DNA of 64,000 nucleotides from Arachis hypogaea (taxonomy: Eukaryota > Streptophyta > Magnoliopsida > Fabales > Fabaceae). Of this stretch, positions 1 through 10,736 are shown one piece after another. Below the pieces are notes generated by a model. That model saw nothing but the letters and a program-made list of their open reading frames with translations. It did not search any database and was not told where the DNA came from. The stretch is from NCBI RefSeq assembly GCF_003086295.3, contig NC_092047.1, positions 65,886,054 to 65,950,053 on the forward strand, written 5' to 3'. The translations under genes and the position numbers were made by a program. Numbering within the stretch: the stretch's first letter is position 1; each line of letters starts with the position of its first letter.

Positions 1-298
1 TTTCTATCTCAAACTCCAAGGGGAAGGCTTCCTCAAGATCATTGAGGGGGTTGACCAAGGTGGACAAAAAATCATTAATGATGCAATCCATTTCTTAATC
101 AAACTCCCTTAATTATCCATTTACCTCTTCCGGTTCACTAGTTTTACCTTCCTCCTCTTGTGACTCAAGACTTATCTCCTCTTCTTTTTCTTGAGGCTCC
201 ATGTTCTCCTCCTCTCTACACTCCTTACTTGATCCTCCACCTTCTTCAAGAGGAATGTCTTGATTGCTTGAGTGTAGCAAGGTCAAGCGGTGCACCGC
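1..298 (-). pseudogene. Element B ORF1, downstream part, cut off by element C
   Basis: This is the continuation, on the minus strand, of the ORF1 that begins at 22874. The outer element C (299-22402) sits between the two halves. The target duplication ACCGC at 294-298 and 22403-22407 joins them, and one reading frame crosses the junction cleanly. The visible part is acidic and Glu-rich (residues such as EKEEEISLESQEEE) with a stop near 113-115, beyond which the same strand still reads like protein to the window edge. I do not recognise a domain. The acidic middle resembles the middle of ORF1 of element I (41946-43553). Confidence is good that it is retroelement sequence, low for any function. 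Confidence 0.6.
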
Positions 299-1706
299 TG
301 ACGTGACAGAAATTGGTGAGTTAAGAAATTGTTATAAGAGATACGTCGCAAGTACAGTTCTTAACCAACCGAAAATCTGTTTATCAACTTAGAAGGGTTG
401 TCACAAAATTAAAATTTAAAATACTGGGAGTATGAATCCCATGTCGTCTCCCAACGAGTTGCAGAAAGGTGTGCTATTTTATTAATCAGATGTTTTCAAA
501 AAATGATTTGAGTTGATAAACAGGAATTTAAATCAGAGAAATTATGTAATTTTAATAAGGACCTTGACTGGGAGTAGATTAGTTGGAAGCCCTATTCTTG
601 TTGGAGTAATCTCAAGATTAATTGGTAATTGAAGGTTGTCTGCTTAGTTATCCTTTACTAGGTAGAGGAAAGTCAAGCAAGTTGGAAAGCTATTTCTGGT
701 CACAAGTCCTAATCCTCTCCCTTGGGAAGGACTAGTGTCAATGACTAGAAGGCAATCCAACAATAAACCTAATTACAATTTTTCTTTTAAGTAATCCAAC
801 TCAAGGTTTCCTTTCAATCATCTCCCAATCAAGTTATGGAACTACTCGCTCATTATGAATATAAATTTCACAAAATAAGGAAGAGAAATAAAGAAAGACA
901 TGACAAATAGTAATTAAAACGATCAATTAAAAATAAAAGTGATTCTTATATTAATAAATTCTAAAATAATCCAATAGTAATTCTAAATAAATAAAGGACA
1001 TGGAAAAGTAAGTGACAGATAAGGAAACAAACTAGAATGACGAAGTCTTGATGGAGGTAATAACTCTTCTCAATATTCCAATCCAAAAAGCAATAAAAAT
1101 CAAATCCTAAAAACTATGAATGTGTAGAGAGAAAACCTAGAGGAGGAGTAACATCAGATCTCAGAACTAAAACTAGATGGAATGAATGTTCTCCTTTGTC
1201 TCTGCATGTTCCCTGGGTCTAATCTGCTTTTCTGGGCCGAAAACTGAGTCAAAACATGGCCTAAAATCACCCCCAGTGAATTCTGCAGATTCTGCAGATT
1301 GCGCATCTCACGCGATCGAGTCATCCAGGCGTTCGCGTTATCCAGCGTTTTGCCTTTCCACGCGTGCGCGTCGTCCACGCCTTCGTCGTCCATGCACCCG
1401 TGTCACTTCTCGCTGGTTATCTCCTTAATTTCTTGTGTTCCTTCCATTTTTGCAAGCTTCCTTTCTAATCTCCAAATCATTCATGCTCTATAAAGCCTGA
1501 AACACTTAACACACAGATCATGGCATCGAATGGAATAAAGGAGAATTAAAATACAAAATTAAAAGTCTCTAGGAAGCAAGTTCTCAACCATAAAGTATTT
1601 TTAGGAAGGAATTATAAATGCATGCTTATGTAATGAATAAGTGGATAAAGATTTGATAAAACCACACAATTAAACACAATATAAACCATAAAATAATGGT
1701 TTATCA
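299..1706 (-). repeat. Element C 3' LTR (left copy)
   Basis: It is collinear with 20919-22402 and starts TGACGTG / ends TTTATCA on the plus strand. It is about 76 bp shorter than the right copy, mostly because of a deletion in the CG-rich palindromic block near 1310-1420. Scattered substitutions relative to the partner are easy to see in the first 300 bases, so the insertion is not recent, and it is older than D nested within it. Confidence 0.9.
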
Positions 1707-1743
1707 ACCTCCCCACACTTAGATATTAGCATGTCCTCATGCT
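1707..1743 (-). promoter_or_regulatory. Element C polypurine tract with adjacent tetraloop hairpin
   Basis: On the minus strand AAGTGTGGGGAGGT (1707-1720) abuts the 3' LTR, the position of the plus-strand primer (PPT). Just upstream, 1728-1743 folds as AGCATG-AGGA-CATGCT, a perfect 6-bp stem with a 4-base loop. The same hairpin-plus-purine arrangement recurs at 2743-2779 and in other elements of the window. Confidence 0.75.
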
Positions 1744-2742
1744 TAGTTGAAGGAGATAAAATAAATGAGTAGGAACATGTAAAACTCATGCAATGCAATG
1801 CAACCTATATATATGAATGCAACTATATGATTCTTGTCTACCTGATTAAAAGAATAAGATCATCAAGATAATCACAATTCAAATTCCCCTAATTCAATAC
1901 TTATACAGTAAGAATAGATAAAAATGCAAGAAGGTAGCTCATGAAAGCAGGGAACATAGAATTTAAGCATTGAACCCTCACTGATGATGTATGTATGGTC
2001 TAATCTCTCTAGTGTATAGGGTAATTACTCTATCCTTCTCTAATCATACTTTCTAATTTTTGTTCTTCACCTAACCAATCAACAACATTTAATATATTAA
2101 TGCAAATATCATGAGGTCTTTTTAAGGTTGTAATGGGGCCAAGGTAAGGGTAAGGATACATATATGGTTAAGTAAGCTTATAAATTGAATCTTTAATTAA
2201 CCCAAGCTTTAACCCACACATATGTACATTCTATATAACTTAAATTTCATACCTAGCTACCCAAAATTTCTCTTTAACATTCCTTACTCATGTATCAACT
2301 TTCATTTTAATTTTATCATACATGCATTGATCTTGGAATTCTTAACTTAACATTGGGGTAATTTTCGTTCCCTTATTTAATTATAAAAAATTTTGGATTT
2401 TACTATTTTTTTTATATAAAATAACATAAAAATAAACATAGCTTATCAATGCACATAGATTTCTAATTCTTGAAGTTTCACATGAGTAGGTACCTAAATT
2501 CCCATTATCTCATCATGACACATTCCCTTATTTTCTTTTGTTCCCACAATTTTCCCATACTTAATTAACACACAATTCTATCTTAAGCTAACCAAAGATT
2601 CAATTGGGATATAAAATTATTTTTCCGCTTAAGGTTAGTAATGTGGTAAAATACAAAACAAATGGGATTTAAAGGCTCAAAATATCCTATTTTATTGGTG
2701 TTAGGGAAGAGAAATTACCTCCGGAAGTCAGGTACTGACCGA
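1744..2742 (-). other. Element C 3' non-coding region
   Basis: About 1 kb of AT-rich sequence lies between the ORF2 end and the PPT. I see no reading frame worth calling. It is recognisably related to 35155-35640 (element K) and to 47950-48560 in opposite orientation (element I), for example around the shared string at 2336-2366. So it is a conserved 3' region of this element group and not unique DNA. Confidence 0.7.
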
Positions 2743-2779
2743 CCTCCCCACACTTAAGGCTTTGCACCGTCTTCGGTGC
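2743..2779 (-). promoter_or_regulatory. Internal hairpin plus purine tract at the end of element C ORF2
   Basis: On the minus strand GCACCG-AAGA-CGGTGC (2764-2779) is a perfect 6-bp hairpin, followed by TTAAGTGTGGGGAGGTCGG. This is a second copy of the PPT-like purine tract found next to the 3' LTR at 1707-1720. Element I has the same unit directly after its ORF2 stop (47095-47133), and element K at 55716-55755. Confidence 0.65.
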
Positions 2780-4006
2780 CATCTGTCCGGAACAAGGGTG
2801 GGCTGGTAGCAGTATCTCCACAGTCGGGACCGTCATGGCTCCCTGTGCTAGTAAAAGAAGTGGAGTCCGGGGTGTCTGAGTCTCTGTATTTTCCCTTAAG
2901 TAGCTCCTTGAGGTGTGTGATCGGCGCTTGTTACGGTGCTCTCTTAGCTTTGCTTTGTGTTCCTGCCGATCCAACCTTTTAAGTATCTGATGGAGAAGTT
3001 GAGTGGTTGTAGGTGCTTGTGGTGTTGAAAGAGGAATCTCTTCAGCCGGTTCAGTAGGTTGGCTGGTAGTGGCTGCTGAAGGTCTGATATATTTCCCGTT
3101 AGGGACATGCTGATCTTCCCGTGGAAGCATGGCTTTGGTGTCCCCAGCTCTGTAGGAGACTCCGGTTGCTGAGACAAGATCTGAGACCAGGGCGGGAAAA
3201 GGTAAGTTGTCCGCGATTTGTACGTGTCCCATAGCACTCCGAATGTGTCTTGGTAGGTTCAGAGGCTGGTCTGTTTGGATGCACCATAGTAGAACGGCCA
3301 TGTTTGCACTGAAGGAGGACTCGTGGGTGCTCGAAAAGACGTAATGGGACATAATATGTGCCCATACGTGAGCCTCCAAGGTAAGTGCGGAAGCTGATAT
3401 TCCCTTAGGATGGGAATGATGGTATCCGTAGATCCATCTGCTGCCAGGTAGGGCGTTAACTCTGAGAACAGCATCCCAGTCAAATTGGTACATCTGGCAC
3501 TTGAGTGCGGCTTCTTAAAATGCGTCCAGTCCTTCTGTAGTAGGGGGAAGATCTAGAGCTCATTGAATGGCTTCTTCTGTAATGGGGACTTGCTTTTGTC
3601 GGACATAGACAGACTGCAGGGTTGGCAGGTAGAAATTGGAGTAGAACTCTACTACCCAAGAAAGATTAACCTGTCGTGGCTGTCTCTGGAGGAAACCCCA
3701 TTGTCTTTGTGCAATTTGTGGCTCAACAAATTTAGCAATATGGTTTGGGAGGATAAGAAGGTGTTCATTGTTGTAACTCCTTTCTGCCAGGATGGGAAAC
3801 ATCTGCTCACAGTAGCGATTGATAAAACGCGCAGTGTCCTTTGCTGGGAAGGCTTTCTCTTTATCATCAACCTTTATAATCCTCTTAATTCTTTTTGTTG
3901 AGGGTTTAACTGCAGTTGAAGAAGGCTCTACTACTAGTGCACATTTTGTTCCTCTCCTTGCTGTTGATTTGGGAGCAGCTTTCTCCTTGCCTTTCTTGGT
4001 GGCCAT
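2760..4006 (-). pseudogene. Element C ORF2 (env-position protein, putative plant transposon protein type)
   Basis: The ATG at 4006-4004 is chosen because the homologous ORFs in I (45613) and K (60807) start at the same place, each one base after a CAG splice-acceptor-like site. The N-terminus is short and Lys/Arg-rich (GKEKAAPKSTARRG). The core has the conserved stretch around WVVEFYSNFY...VYVRQKQVPITEEAI and the motif FDWDAV. The C-terminus is basic and probably coiled. In-frame TGA at about 3560 and a following TAA break it, and the frame drifts near the end. From memory the core resembles the widespread 'putative plant transposon protein' domain. It is not a transposase by any visible motif. 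It sits where Athila elements carry their env-like ORF. No signal peptide or membrane segment is evident. Confidence 0.65.
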
Positions 4007-4363
4007 CCTGAAAGGGAGAAAAGAGAAAGTATGTCAAAATGTCAAGGGATAGAACAAGGAAGAGGATGGTATGGGTGGTAATCAATGCACATTGAAGATG
4101 AATGAAGTTAACACATGGTCATGACAACATGTGGAAAGTCAACAATAGAAATATAACGAGTGCATATGAGGACAATTAAATGCAAGATGTTTATTGGCAT
4201 GCAGGCAAAGGCATGAGTAGCATAGATCAAGCACTCAATGTCCAAGTTAGATTACCAAGTCTTTCATACTAATAATCTGTTTGTAATGACAATTATATTA
4301 AATTAATATGATATGAAAAAGGGTTTTGTGAAAAGCAAGCATTTAGAGTAGGAAAATAAAAGG
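4007..4363 (-). other. Element C intron-like spacer upstream of ORF2 (left of element D)
   Basis: Non-coding AT-rich sequence. Its minus-strand end reads pyrimidine-rich then CTTTCAG, then G and the ORF2 ATG, which looks like a 3' splice site (CAG at 4010-4008). The spacer continues at 14198 on the other side of element D. ATGCA at 4364-4368 is the left target duplication of D. Confidence 0.5.
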
Positions 4364-4968
4364 ATGCATGATGAGCGGATAATTTATACGCTTTTTGCCA
4401 TTGTTTTTAGTATATTTTTAGTAGGATCTAGTTACTTTTAGGGATGTTTTCATTAGTTTTTATGCTAAATTCACATTTCTGGACTTTACTATGAGTTTGT
4501 GTGTTTTTCTATGATTTCAGGTATTTTCTGGCTGAAATTGAGGGACTTGAGCAAGAATCAGATTCAGAGGTTGAAGAAGGACTGCTGATGCTGTTGGATT
4601 CTGACCTCCCTGCACTCAAAGTGGATTTTCTAGAGCTACAGAACTCAAAATGGCGCACTTCTAATTGCGTTGGAAAGTATACATCCAGGGCTTTCCAGCA
4701 ATATATAATAGTCCATACTTTGGCCAAGAATAGATGACGCAAACTGGCATTCAACGCCAAATCTCTGCCCAATTCTGGCGTCCAGCGCCAGAAAAGGATC
4801 CAAAACCAGAGTTGAACGCCAGAAATGGATCAAAACCTAGCGTTCAACTCCACAAATGGACTCTGCACGTGAAAAGTTAAAGCTCAGCCCAAGCACACAC
4901 CAAGTGGGCCCCGGAAGTGTATTTATGCATCAATTACTTACTCATGTAAACCCTAGTAGCTAGTTTAT

Positions 4969-4977
4969 TATAAATAG
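4969..4977 (+). promoter_or_regulatory. TATA box of element D 5' LTR
   Basis: TATAAATAG is followed about 30 bases later by a pyrimidine-rich stretch expected for the start site. The same box is at 13073-13080 in the 3' LTR and at 36706-36713 and 54134-54141 in element H. Confidence 0.65.
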
Positions 4978-6014
4978 GACCTTTTACTATTGTATTAGAC
5001 ATCTTTGGACGCCTGGTTCTTAGATCAGAGGGGCTGGCCATTCGGCCATGTCTGGACCTTTCACTTATGTAATTTTAACGGTAGAGTTTCTACACTCCAT
5101 AGATTAAGGTGTGGAGCTCTGCTGTTCCTCAAAGATTAATGCAAAGTACTACTGTTTTTTATTCAATTCATCTTATTTCGCTTCTAAGATATTCATTCGT
5201 ACTTCAACCTGAATGTGATGAACGTGACAATCATCATCATTCCCTATGAACGCGTGCCTGACAACCACTTCCGTTCTACATTAGATTGAATGAGTATCTC
5301 TTAGATCTCTTAATCGGAATCTTCGTGGTGTAAGCTAGAATGATGGCAGCATTCAAGAGAATCCGGAAGGTCTAAACCTTGTCTGTGGTATTCCGAGTAG
5401 GATTCAATGATTGAATGACTGTGACGAGCTTCAAACTCGCGATTGCCGGGCGTAGTGACAGACGCAAAAGGATAGTAAATCCTATTCCAGCATGATCGAG
5501 AACCGACAGATGAATAGCCGTGCTGTGACAGAGTGCGTTGACCATTTTCACTGAGAGGATAGGATGAAACCATTGACACGGGTGATGCCTCCAGACGATT
5601 AGCCGTGCCGTGACAGGGCATTTGGATCATTTTCCCAAGAGAAGACCGAAAGTAGCCATTGACAATGGTGATGTATCACATAAAGCCAGCCATGGAAAGG
5701 AGTAAGACTGATTGAATGAAGATAGCAGGAAAGCAGAGGTTCAGAGGAACGAAAGCATCTCCATACGCTTATCTGAAATTCTCACCAATGATTTACATAA
5801 GTATTTCTATCCCTATTTTATTAATTAATTTCGAAAACCCCATTACTATTTTATATCCGCCTGACTGAGATTTACAAGGTGACCATAGCTTGCTTCATAC
5901 CAACAATCTCCGTGGGATTCGACCCTTACTCACGTAAGGTATTACTTGGACGACCCAGTGCACTTGCTGGTTAGTTGTGCGAAGTTGTGAACCATGGTAT
6001 TGGCATCATGTTTT

Positions 6015-6032
6015 TGGCACCATTACCAGGGA
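6015..6032 (+). other. Primer-binding-site-like 18-mer inside the D LTR
   Basis: TGGCACCATTACCAGGGA resembles the real primer site at 6095-6112 but lies about 80 bases upstream, within the LTR. The 3' LTR has TGGCGCCATTACCAGGGA at 14119-14136. The LTR of element H lacks this stretch. It may be a fossil primer site absorbed when the LTR end shifted downstream. Confidence 0.6.
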
Positions 6033-6094
6033 AAGAAAGAGCGATGAATTTTACATAATTAAAGTGTAATCACAATTTCTACGCACCAAGCTTT

Positions 6095-6112
6095 TGGCGC
6101 CGTTGCCAGGGA
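6095..6112 (+). other. Element D primer-binding site (tRNA-Asp type)
   Basis: TGGCGCCGTTGCCAGGGA, complementary to the 3' end of plant tRNA-Asp apart from one position, starts 6 bases after the LTR end. Confidence 0.85.
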
Positions 6113-7991
6113 TTGTTTGAGTTTGGACAACTGACGGTTCATCTTGTTGCTCAGATTAGGTAATTTTCTTTTTGTTTTGTTTTCAAAAATCTTTCAAAAA
6201 TCTTTCAAAAATATTTACCTTTGTTTTCGAAAAAATTAATTAAAAATATTTTCAAAAATATATTTTTCTTCAGAATTTTTACAAATGAATTCTAGTGTTT
6301 CATGAAACATGTTGAATCCTATCTGGCTGTAAAGCCATACCCAAACTGCTTTAGGATTGGTCTTCAACTAATCACCTCAATGGAGCCACGTCCAATTCTT
6401 TTGGATAGGGTATGTTAGGCTTGTCATGTCTGAATTACACTCATATTTTTATTAAAGCTTGGCTGGCTATTAAGCCATGCCTGACCCTTTGATTGGAGCT
6501 TTAAGACTAACATGGCAAGATTCCTGGAATTCATATTAAAAATTTTGGAATCCTTATTTTTATTTTTCACAATAATTTTCGAAAAAATTAAAAGAAAATA
6601 CAAAAAAATCATAAAATCATAAAAATCAAAAATATTTTTTGTGTTTCTTGTTTGAGTCTTGAGTCATGTTATAAGTTTGGTGTCAATTGCATGTGCATCT
6701 TGCATTTTTCGAAAATTTTCATGCATTCATAGTGTTCTTCATGATCTTCAAGTTGTTTTTGATAAGTCTTCTTGTTTGATCTTTGCATTTGCATGTATTG
6801 TGTCTTTTCTTGTTTTTCATATGCATTCTTGAATTCTTAGTGTCTAAGCATTAAAGAATTCTAAGTTTGGTGTCTTGCATGTTTTCTTTGCATTAAAAAT
6901 TTTTTCAAAAATATGTTCTTGGTGTTCATCTTGACATTCATAGTGTTCTTGGTGTTCATCTTGACATTCATAGAATTCTTGCATGCATCACATGTTTTGA
7001 TCTAAAATTTCATGCATTGCATCATTTTTCTTGTTTTTCTCTCTCATCATAAAAATTCAAAAATAAAAAAAAATATCTTTCCCTTTTTCTCTCATCAAAT
7101 TTGAAAATTTGGATTGACTTTTTCAAAAATTTTTAAAATCAAGTTGTTTCTTATGAGTCAAATCAAATTTTCAATTTGAAAATCTTATCTTTTTTTTTAA
7201 AAAAATCTTTTTCAAAAATCAAATATTTTTCAAATTTCTTAGTTATTTTCGAAAATTCCAAAAATATTTTTCAAAAATCTTTTTCTTAATTTTACATCAT
7301 AATTTTCGAAAATAACAATAACAATTAATGTTTTGATTCAAAAATTTCAAGTTTGTTACTTGCTTGTTAAGAAAGATTCAAACTTTGAGTTCTAGAATCA
7401 TATCTCATGATTTCTTGTGAATCAAGTCATTAATTGTGATTTCAAAAATCAAATCTTTTTTAAAACTAATTTCAATCATATCTTTTCAAAAATATCTTCT
7501 CATCTTATCTTTTTCAAAAATTTGATTTTAAAATATATTTTCTAACTTCCTAACTTCTTATCTTTTCAAAATTTGTTGCAACTAACTAACTAACTTTTTG
7601 TTTGTTTCTTACCTTTTTCAAAACCACCTAACTAACTCTCTCTCTCTATTTTCGAAAATATCTTCCCCCTTTTTCAAAAATTTCTTTTTAATTAACTAAT
7701 TATTTTATTTTTTTACTTGAATTTTCGAAAAACTACTAACCTTTTTCAAAATTATTTTTCGAAAATTACTAACTCTTTTTCAAAAAATTATTTTCGAAAA
7801 TTCCCCTTTTCTCTCATCTCCCTCTATTTATTTATTCATCTACTAACACTTCATCTCACCCAAATTTGAACCCCCTATTCCATCTGTGTTCGAATTTCTT
7901 CTTCCTCTTTTCTTCTAACTCACACTGGGACCTCTATACTGTGGTAAAAAGGACCCCTATTACTATTATTTTTCTGTTCTCTTTTTTTCAT
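6113..7991 (+). other. Element D long T-rich leader
   Basis: About 1.9 kb without a credible ORF, strongly T-rich on the coding strand and full of TTTTCGAAAA palindromes and TTTTTCAAAAA runs. Near its start are hairpins TGGCT-GTAA-AGCCA (6324-6337) and TGGCT-ATTA-AGCCA (6464-6477), related to the LTR hairpin at 5035. AAGTTTGGTGT occurs at 6673 and 6863. Element H has the same leader at 37868-39713. Confidence 0.7.
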
Positions 7992-10253
7992 ATGAGCAGG
8001 AGCAAGGACAAGAACATTCTTGTTGAAGCAGATCCAGAACCTGAAAGGACTCTGAAGAGGAAATTAAGAGAAGCTAAATTACAACAATCCAGAGAGAACC
8101 TTTCAGAAATTTTCGAACAGGAAGAGGAGATGGCAGCCGAAAACAATAATAATGCAAGGAGAATGCTTGGTGACTTTACTGCACCTAATTCCAATTTACA
8201 TGGAAGAAGCATCTCCATTCCTGCCATTGGAGCAAACAACTTTGAGCTTAAACCTCAATTAGTTTCTCTGATGCAGCAGAACTGCAAGTTTCATGGACTT
8301 CCATCTGAAGATTCTTTTCAGTTCTTAACTGAATTCTTGCAGATATGTGATACTGTTAAGACTAATGGAGTAGATCCTGAAGTCTACAGGCTCATGCTTT
8401 TCCCTTTTGCTGTAAGAGACAGAGCTAGAGTATGGTTGGACTCTCAACCTAAGGATAGCCTGAACTCTTGGGATAAGCTGGTCAAGGCTTTCCTAGCCAA
8501 GTTCTTTCCTCTTCAAAAGCTGAGCAAGCTTAGAGTGGATGTTCAAACCTTCAGATAGAAAGCAGGTGAATCCCTCTATGAAGCTTGGGAGAGATACAAA
8601 GGACTGACCAAAAAGTGTCCTTCTGACATGCTTTCAGAATGGACCATCCTGGATATATTCTATGATGGTCTGTCTGAGTTATCTAAGATGTCATTGGATA
8701 CCTCTACAGGTGGATCCATTCACCTAAAGAAAACGCCTGCAGAAGCTCAAGAACTCATTGACATGGTTGCAAATAACCAGCTCATGTACACTTCTGAGAG
8801 GAATCCTGTGAGTAATGGGACGCCTATGAAGAAGGGAGTTCTTGAGGTTGATACTCTGAATGCCATATTGGCTCAGAACAAAATATTGACTCAGCAAGTC
8901 AATATGATCTCTCAGAGTCTGAATGGAATGCAAGCTGCATCCAACAGTACTCAAGAGGCATCTTCTGAAGAAGAAGCTTATGATCCTGAGAACCCTGCAA
9001 TAGCAGAGGTAAATTACATGGGTGAACCTTATGGAAACACCTATAATCCATCATGGAGAAATCATCCAAATTTCTCATGGAATGATCAAAAGCCTCAACA
9101 AGGCTTTAATAATGGTGGAAGAAATAGGTTTAGCAATGGCAAGCCTTTTCCATCATCCACTCAGCAACAGACAGAGAATTCTGAGCAGAACTCATCTAGC
9201 TTAGCAAACTTAATCTCTGATCTATCTAAGGCCACTGTGAGTTTCATGAATGAAACAAGGTCTTCCATTAGAAATTTGGAAGCACAAGTGGGCCAGCTGA
9301 GTAAAAGGATCACTGAAATCCCTCCTAGCACTCTCCCAAGCAATACAGAAGAAAATCCAAAAGGAGAGTGCAAGGCCATTGACATAACCAAAATGGCCGA
9401 ACCCAATGAGGGAGAGGAGGACGTGAATCCCAAGGAGGAAGACCTCCTGGGACGTCCAGTGATCAATAAGGAGCTTCCCTCTGAGGAACCAAAGGACTCT
9501 GAGGCTCATCTAGAGACCATAGAGATCCCATTAAACCTCCTTATGCCATTCATGAGCTCTGATGAGTATTCCTCTTCTAAAGAGAATGAGGATGTTACTG
9601 AAGAGCAAACTGCCAAGTTTCTTGGTGCAATCATGAAGCTAAATGCCAAATTATTTGGCATTGATACTTGGGAAGTTGAACCTCCCTTGTTCATCAATGA
9701 ACTAAGTGATCTGGATCAACTGACATTGCCTCAGAAGAGACAGGATCCTGGAAAGTTCATAATACCTTGTACTATAGGCACCATGATCTTTAAGGCTCTG
9801 TGTGACCTTGGTTCAGGGATAAACCTCTTGCCCCTCTCTGTCATGGAGAAACTGGGAATCTATGAGGTGCAAGCTGCTAAAATCTCATTAGAGATGGCAG
9901 ATAATTCAAGAAAACAGGCTTATGGACAAGTAGAGGACGTGTTAGTAAAGGTTGAAGGCCTTTACATCCCTGCTGATTTCATAGTCCTGGATACTGGAAA
10001 GGAAGAGGATGAATCCATCATCCTAGGAAGACCTTTCCTGGCCACAGCAAGAGCTGTGATTGATGTGGACAGAGGAGAATTGATCCTTCAATTAAATAAG
10101 GACAACCTTGTATTTACAACTCAAGGATCTCTCTCTGTATCAATGGAGAGGAAGCATAAAAAGCTTCTCTCAAAGCAGAGTCAACCAAAGACCCCACAGT
10201 CAAACTCTAAGTTTGGTGTTAGGGAGTCTCAACAAAGCTCTGCACATCTGTGA
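7992..10253 (+). pseudogene. gag-pro: Element D Gag-protease ORF (one nonsense codon)
   Basis: The start at 7992 (MSRSKDKNIL) matches the start in element H (39714). An open frame of 754 codons runs to the stop at 10253, broken only by TAG at 8556-8558, where H reads CAG. Residues about 60-220 form a Retrotrans_gag-type capsid region (FELKPQLVSLMQQNCKFHG, LFPFAVRDRARVWLDS). The middle is Gln/Asn-rich, followed by an acidic linker. Residues about 590-690 resemble a retropepsin: CDLGSGINLLPLSVM and the ILGRPFLATARAVID segment, with the catalytic site reading DLGS. I see no CCHC zinc knuckle. There is no RT downstream. It would assemble particles and possibly mature them, with other enzymes supplied by a helper such as an intact relative of C. 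Confidence 0.85.
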
Positions 10254-10271
10254 GGCTCCATGAGAGCCCAC

Positions 10272-10319
10272 TGTCAAGCTATTGACATTAAAGAAGCGCT
10301 TGTTGGGAGGCAACCAATG
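10272..10319 (+). promoter_or_regulatory. Tandem hairpin after element D gag-pro stop
   Basis: Hairpin a is TGTCAA-GCTA-TTGACA (10272-10287). Hairpin b is around GTTGGGAGGCAACCAATG (10302-10319), a version that has lost one C of the 3' arm. It lies 18 bases after the stop codon. The same pair occurs at 51071-51118, 31822-31869, 15319-15369, 43571-43620 and 63466-63515. Confidence 0.65.
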
Positions 10320-10454
10320 TTTATTTATCTAACTATATTTTTCTTAGTTTTTCATGTTTTATTAGGTTCATGATCATGTGGAGTCACAAAATAAATAGAA
10401 AAATTGAAAACGGAATCAAAAACAGCAGAAGAAAAATCACACCCTGGAAGAAGC

Positions 10455-10632
10455 ACCTGCCTGGCGTTCAACGCCAGAACAGAGCATGGTTCTGGCGCTG
10501 AACGCCCAAAATGGGCAGCATCCTGGCGCTGAACGCCCAGAACAAGCATGGTTCTGGCGTTCAACGCCAGAAATGGCAACAAATGGGCGTTGAACGCCCA
10601 AAATGGGCACCAACCTGGCGCTGAACGCCAAG
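10455..10632 (+). repeat. Array of six GGCGTT/AACGCC palindromes in element D
   Basis: Six units of about 30 bases each contain a near-perfect palindrome of the type CTGGCGTTCAACGCCAG or GGGCGTTGAACGCCC, joined by short variable spacers. The same palindrome occurs in the D LTR (4744-4858, 12845-12960), in the H LTRs and at 51285-51495 in H. Confidence 0.8.
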
Positions 10633-10736
10633 AGTTGTGTGCAAAGGCATTTTACATGCCTAATTGGTTCAGGGATGCAAATCCTTGACACCTTAGGATC
10701 TGTGGACACCACAGGATCATCTCAGGATCTGTGAAT

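Larger units (their letters stand above)
4369..6088 (+). repeat. Element D 5' LTR
   Basis: Same length as 12473-14192. It contains a TATA box (TATAAATAGG at 4969), a run of GGCGTT/AACGCC palindromes at 4744-4858, a TGGCC-ATTC-GGCCA hairpin at 5035-5048 downstream of the TATA box, and a second primer-site-like 18-mer near its end. Related but distinct LTRs flank element H, and a fragment is J. Confidence 0.92.

Noticed and set aside
10455..10632. Palindrome array as a CRISPR-like array
   Set aside because: Units are imperfect, spacers are short and themselves repeated, the array lies inside a plant retrotransposon, and no cas genes are present.
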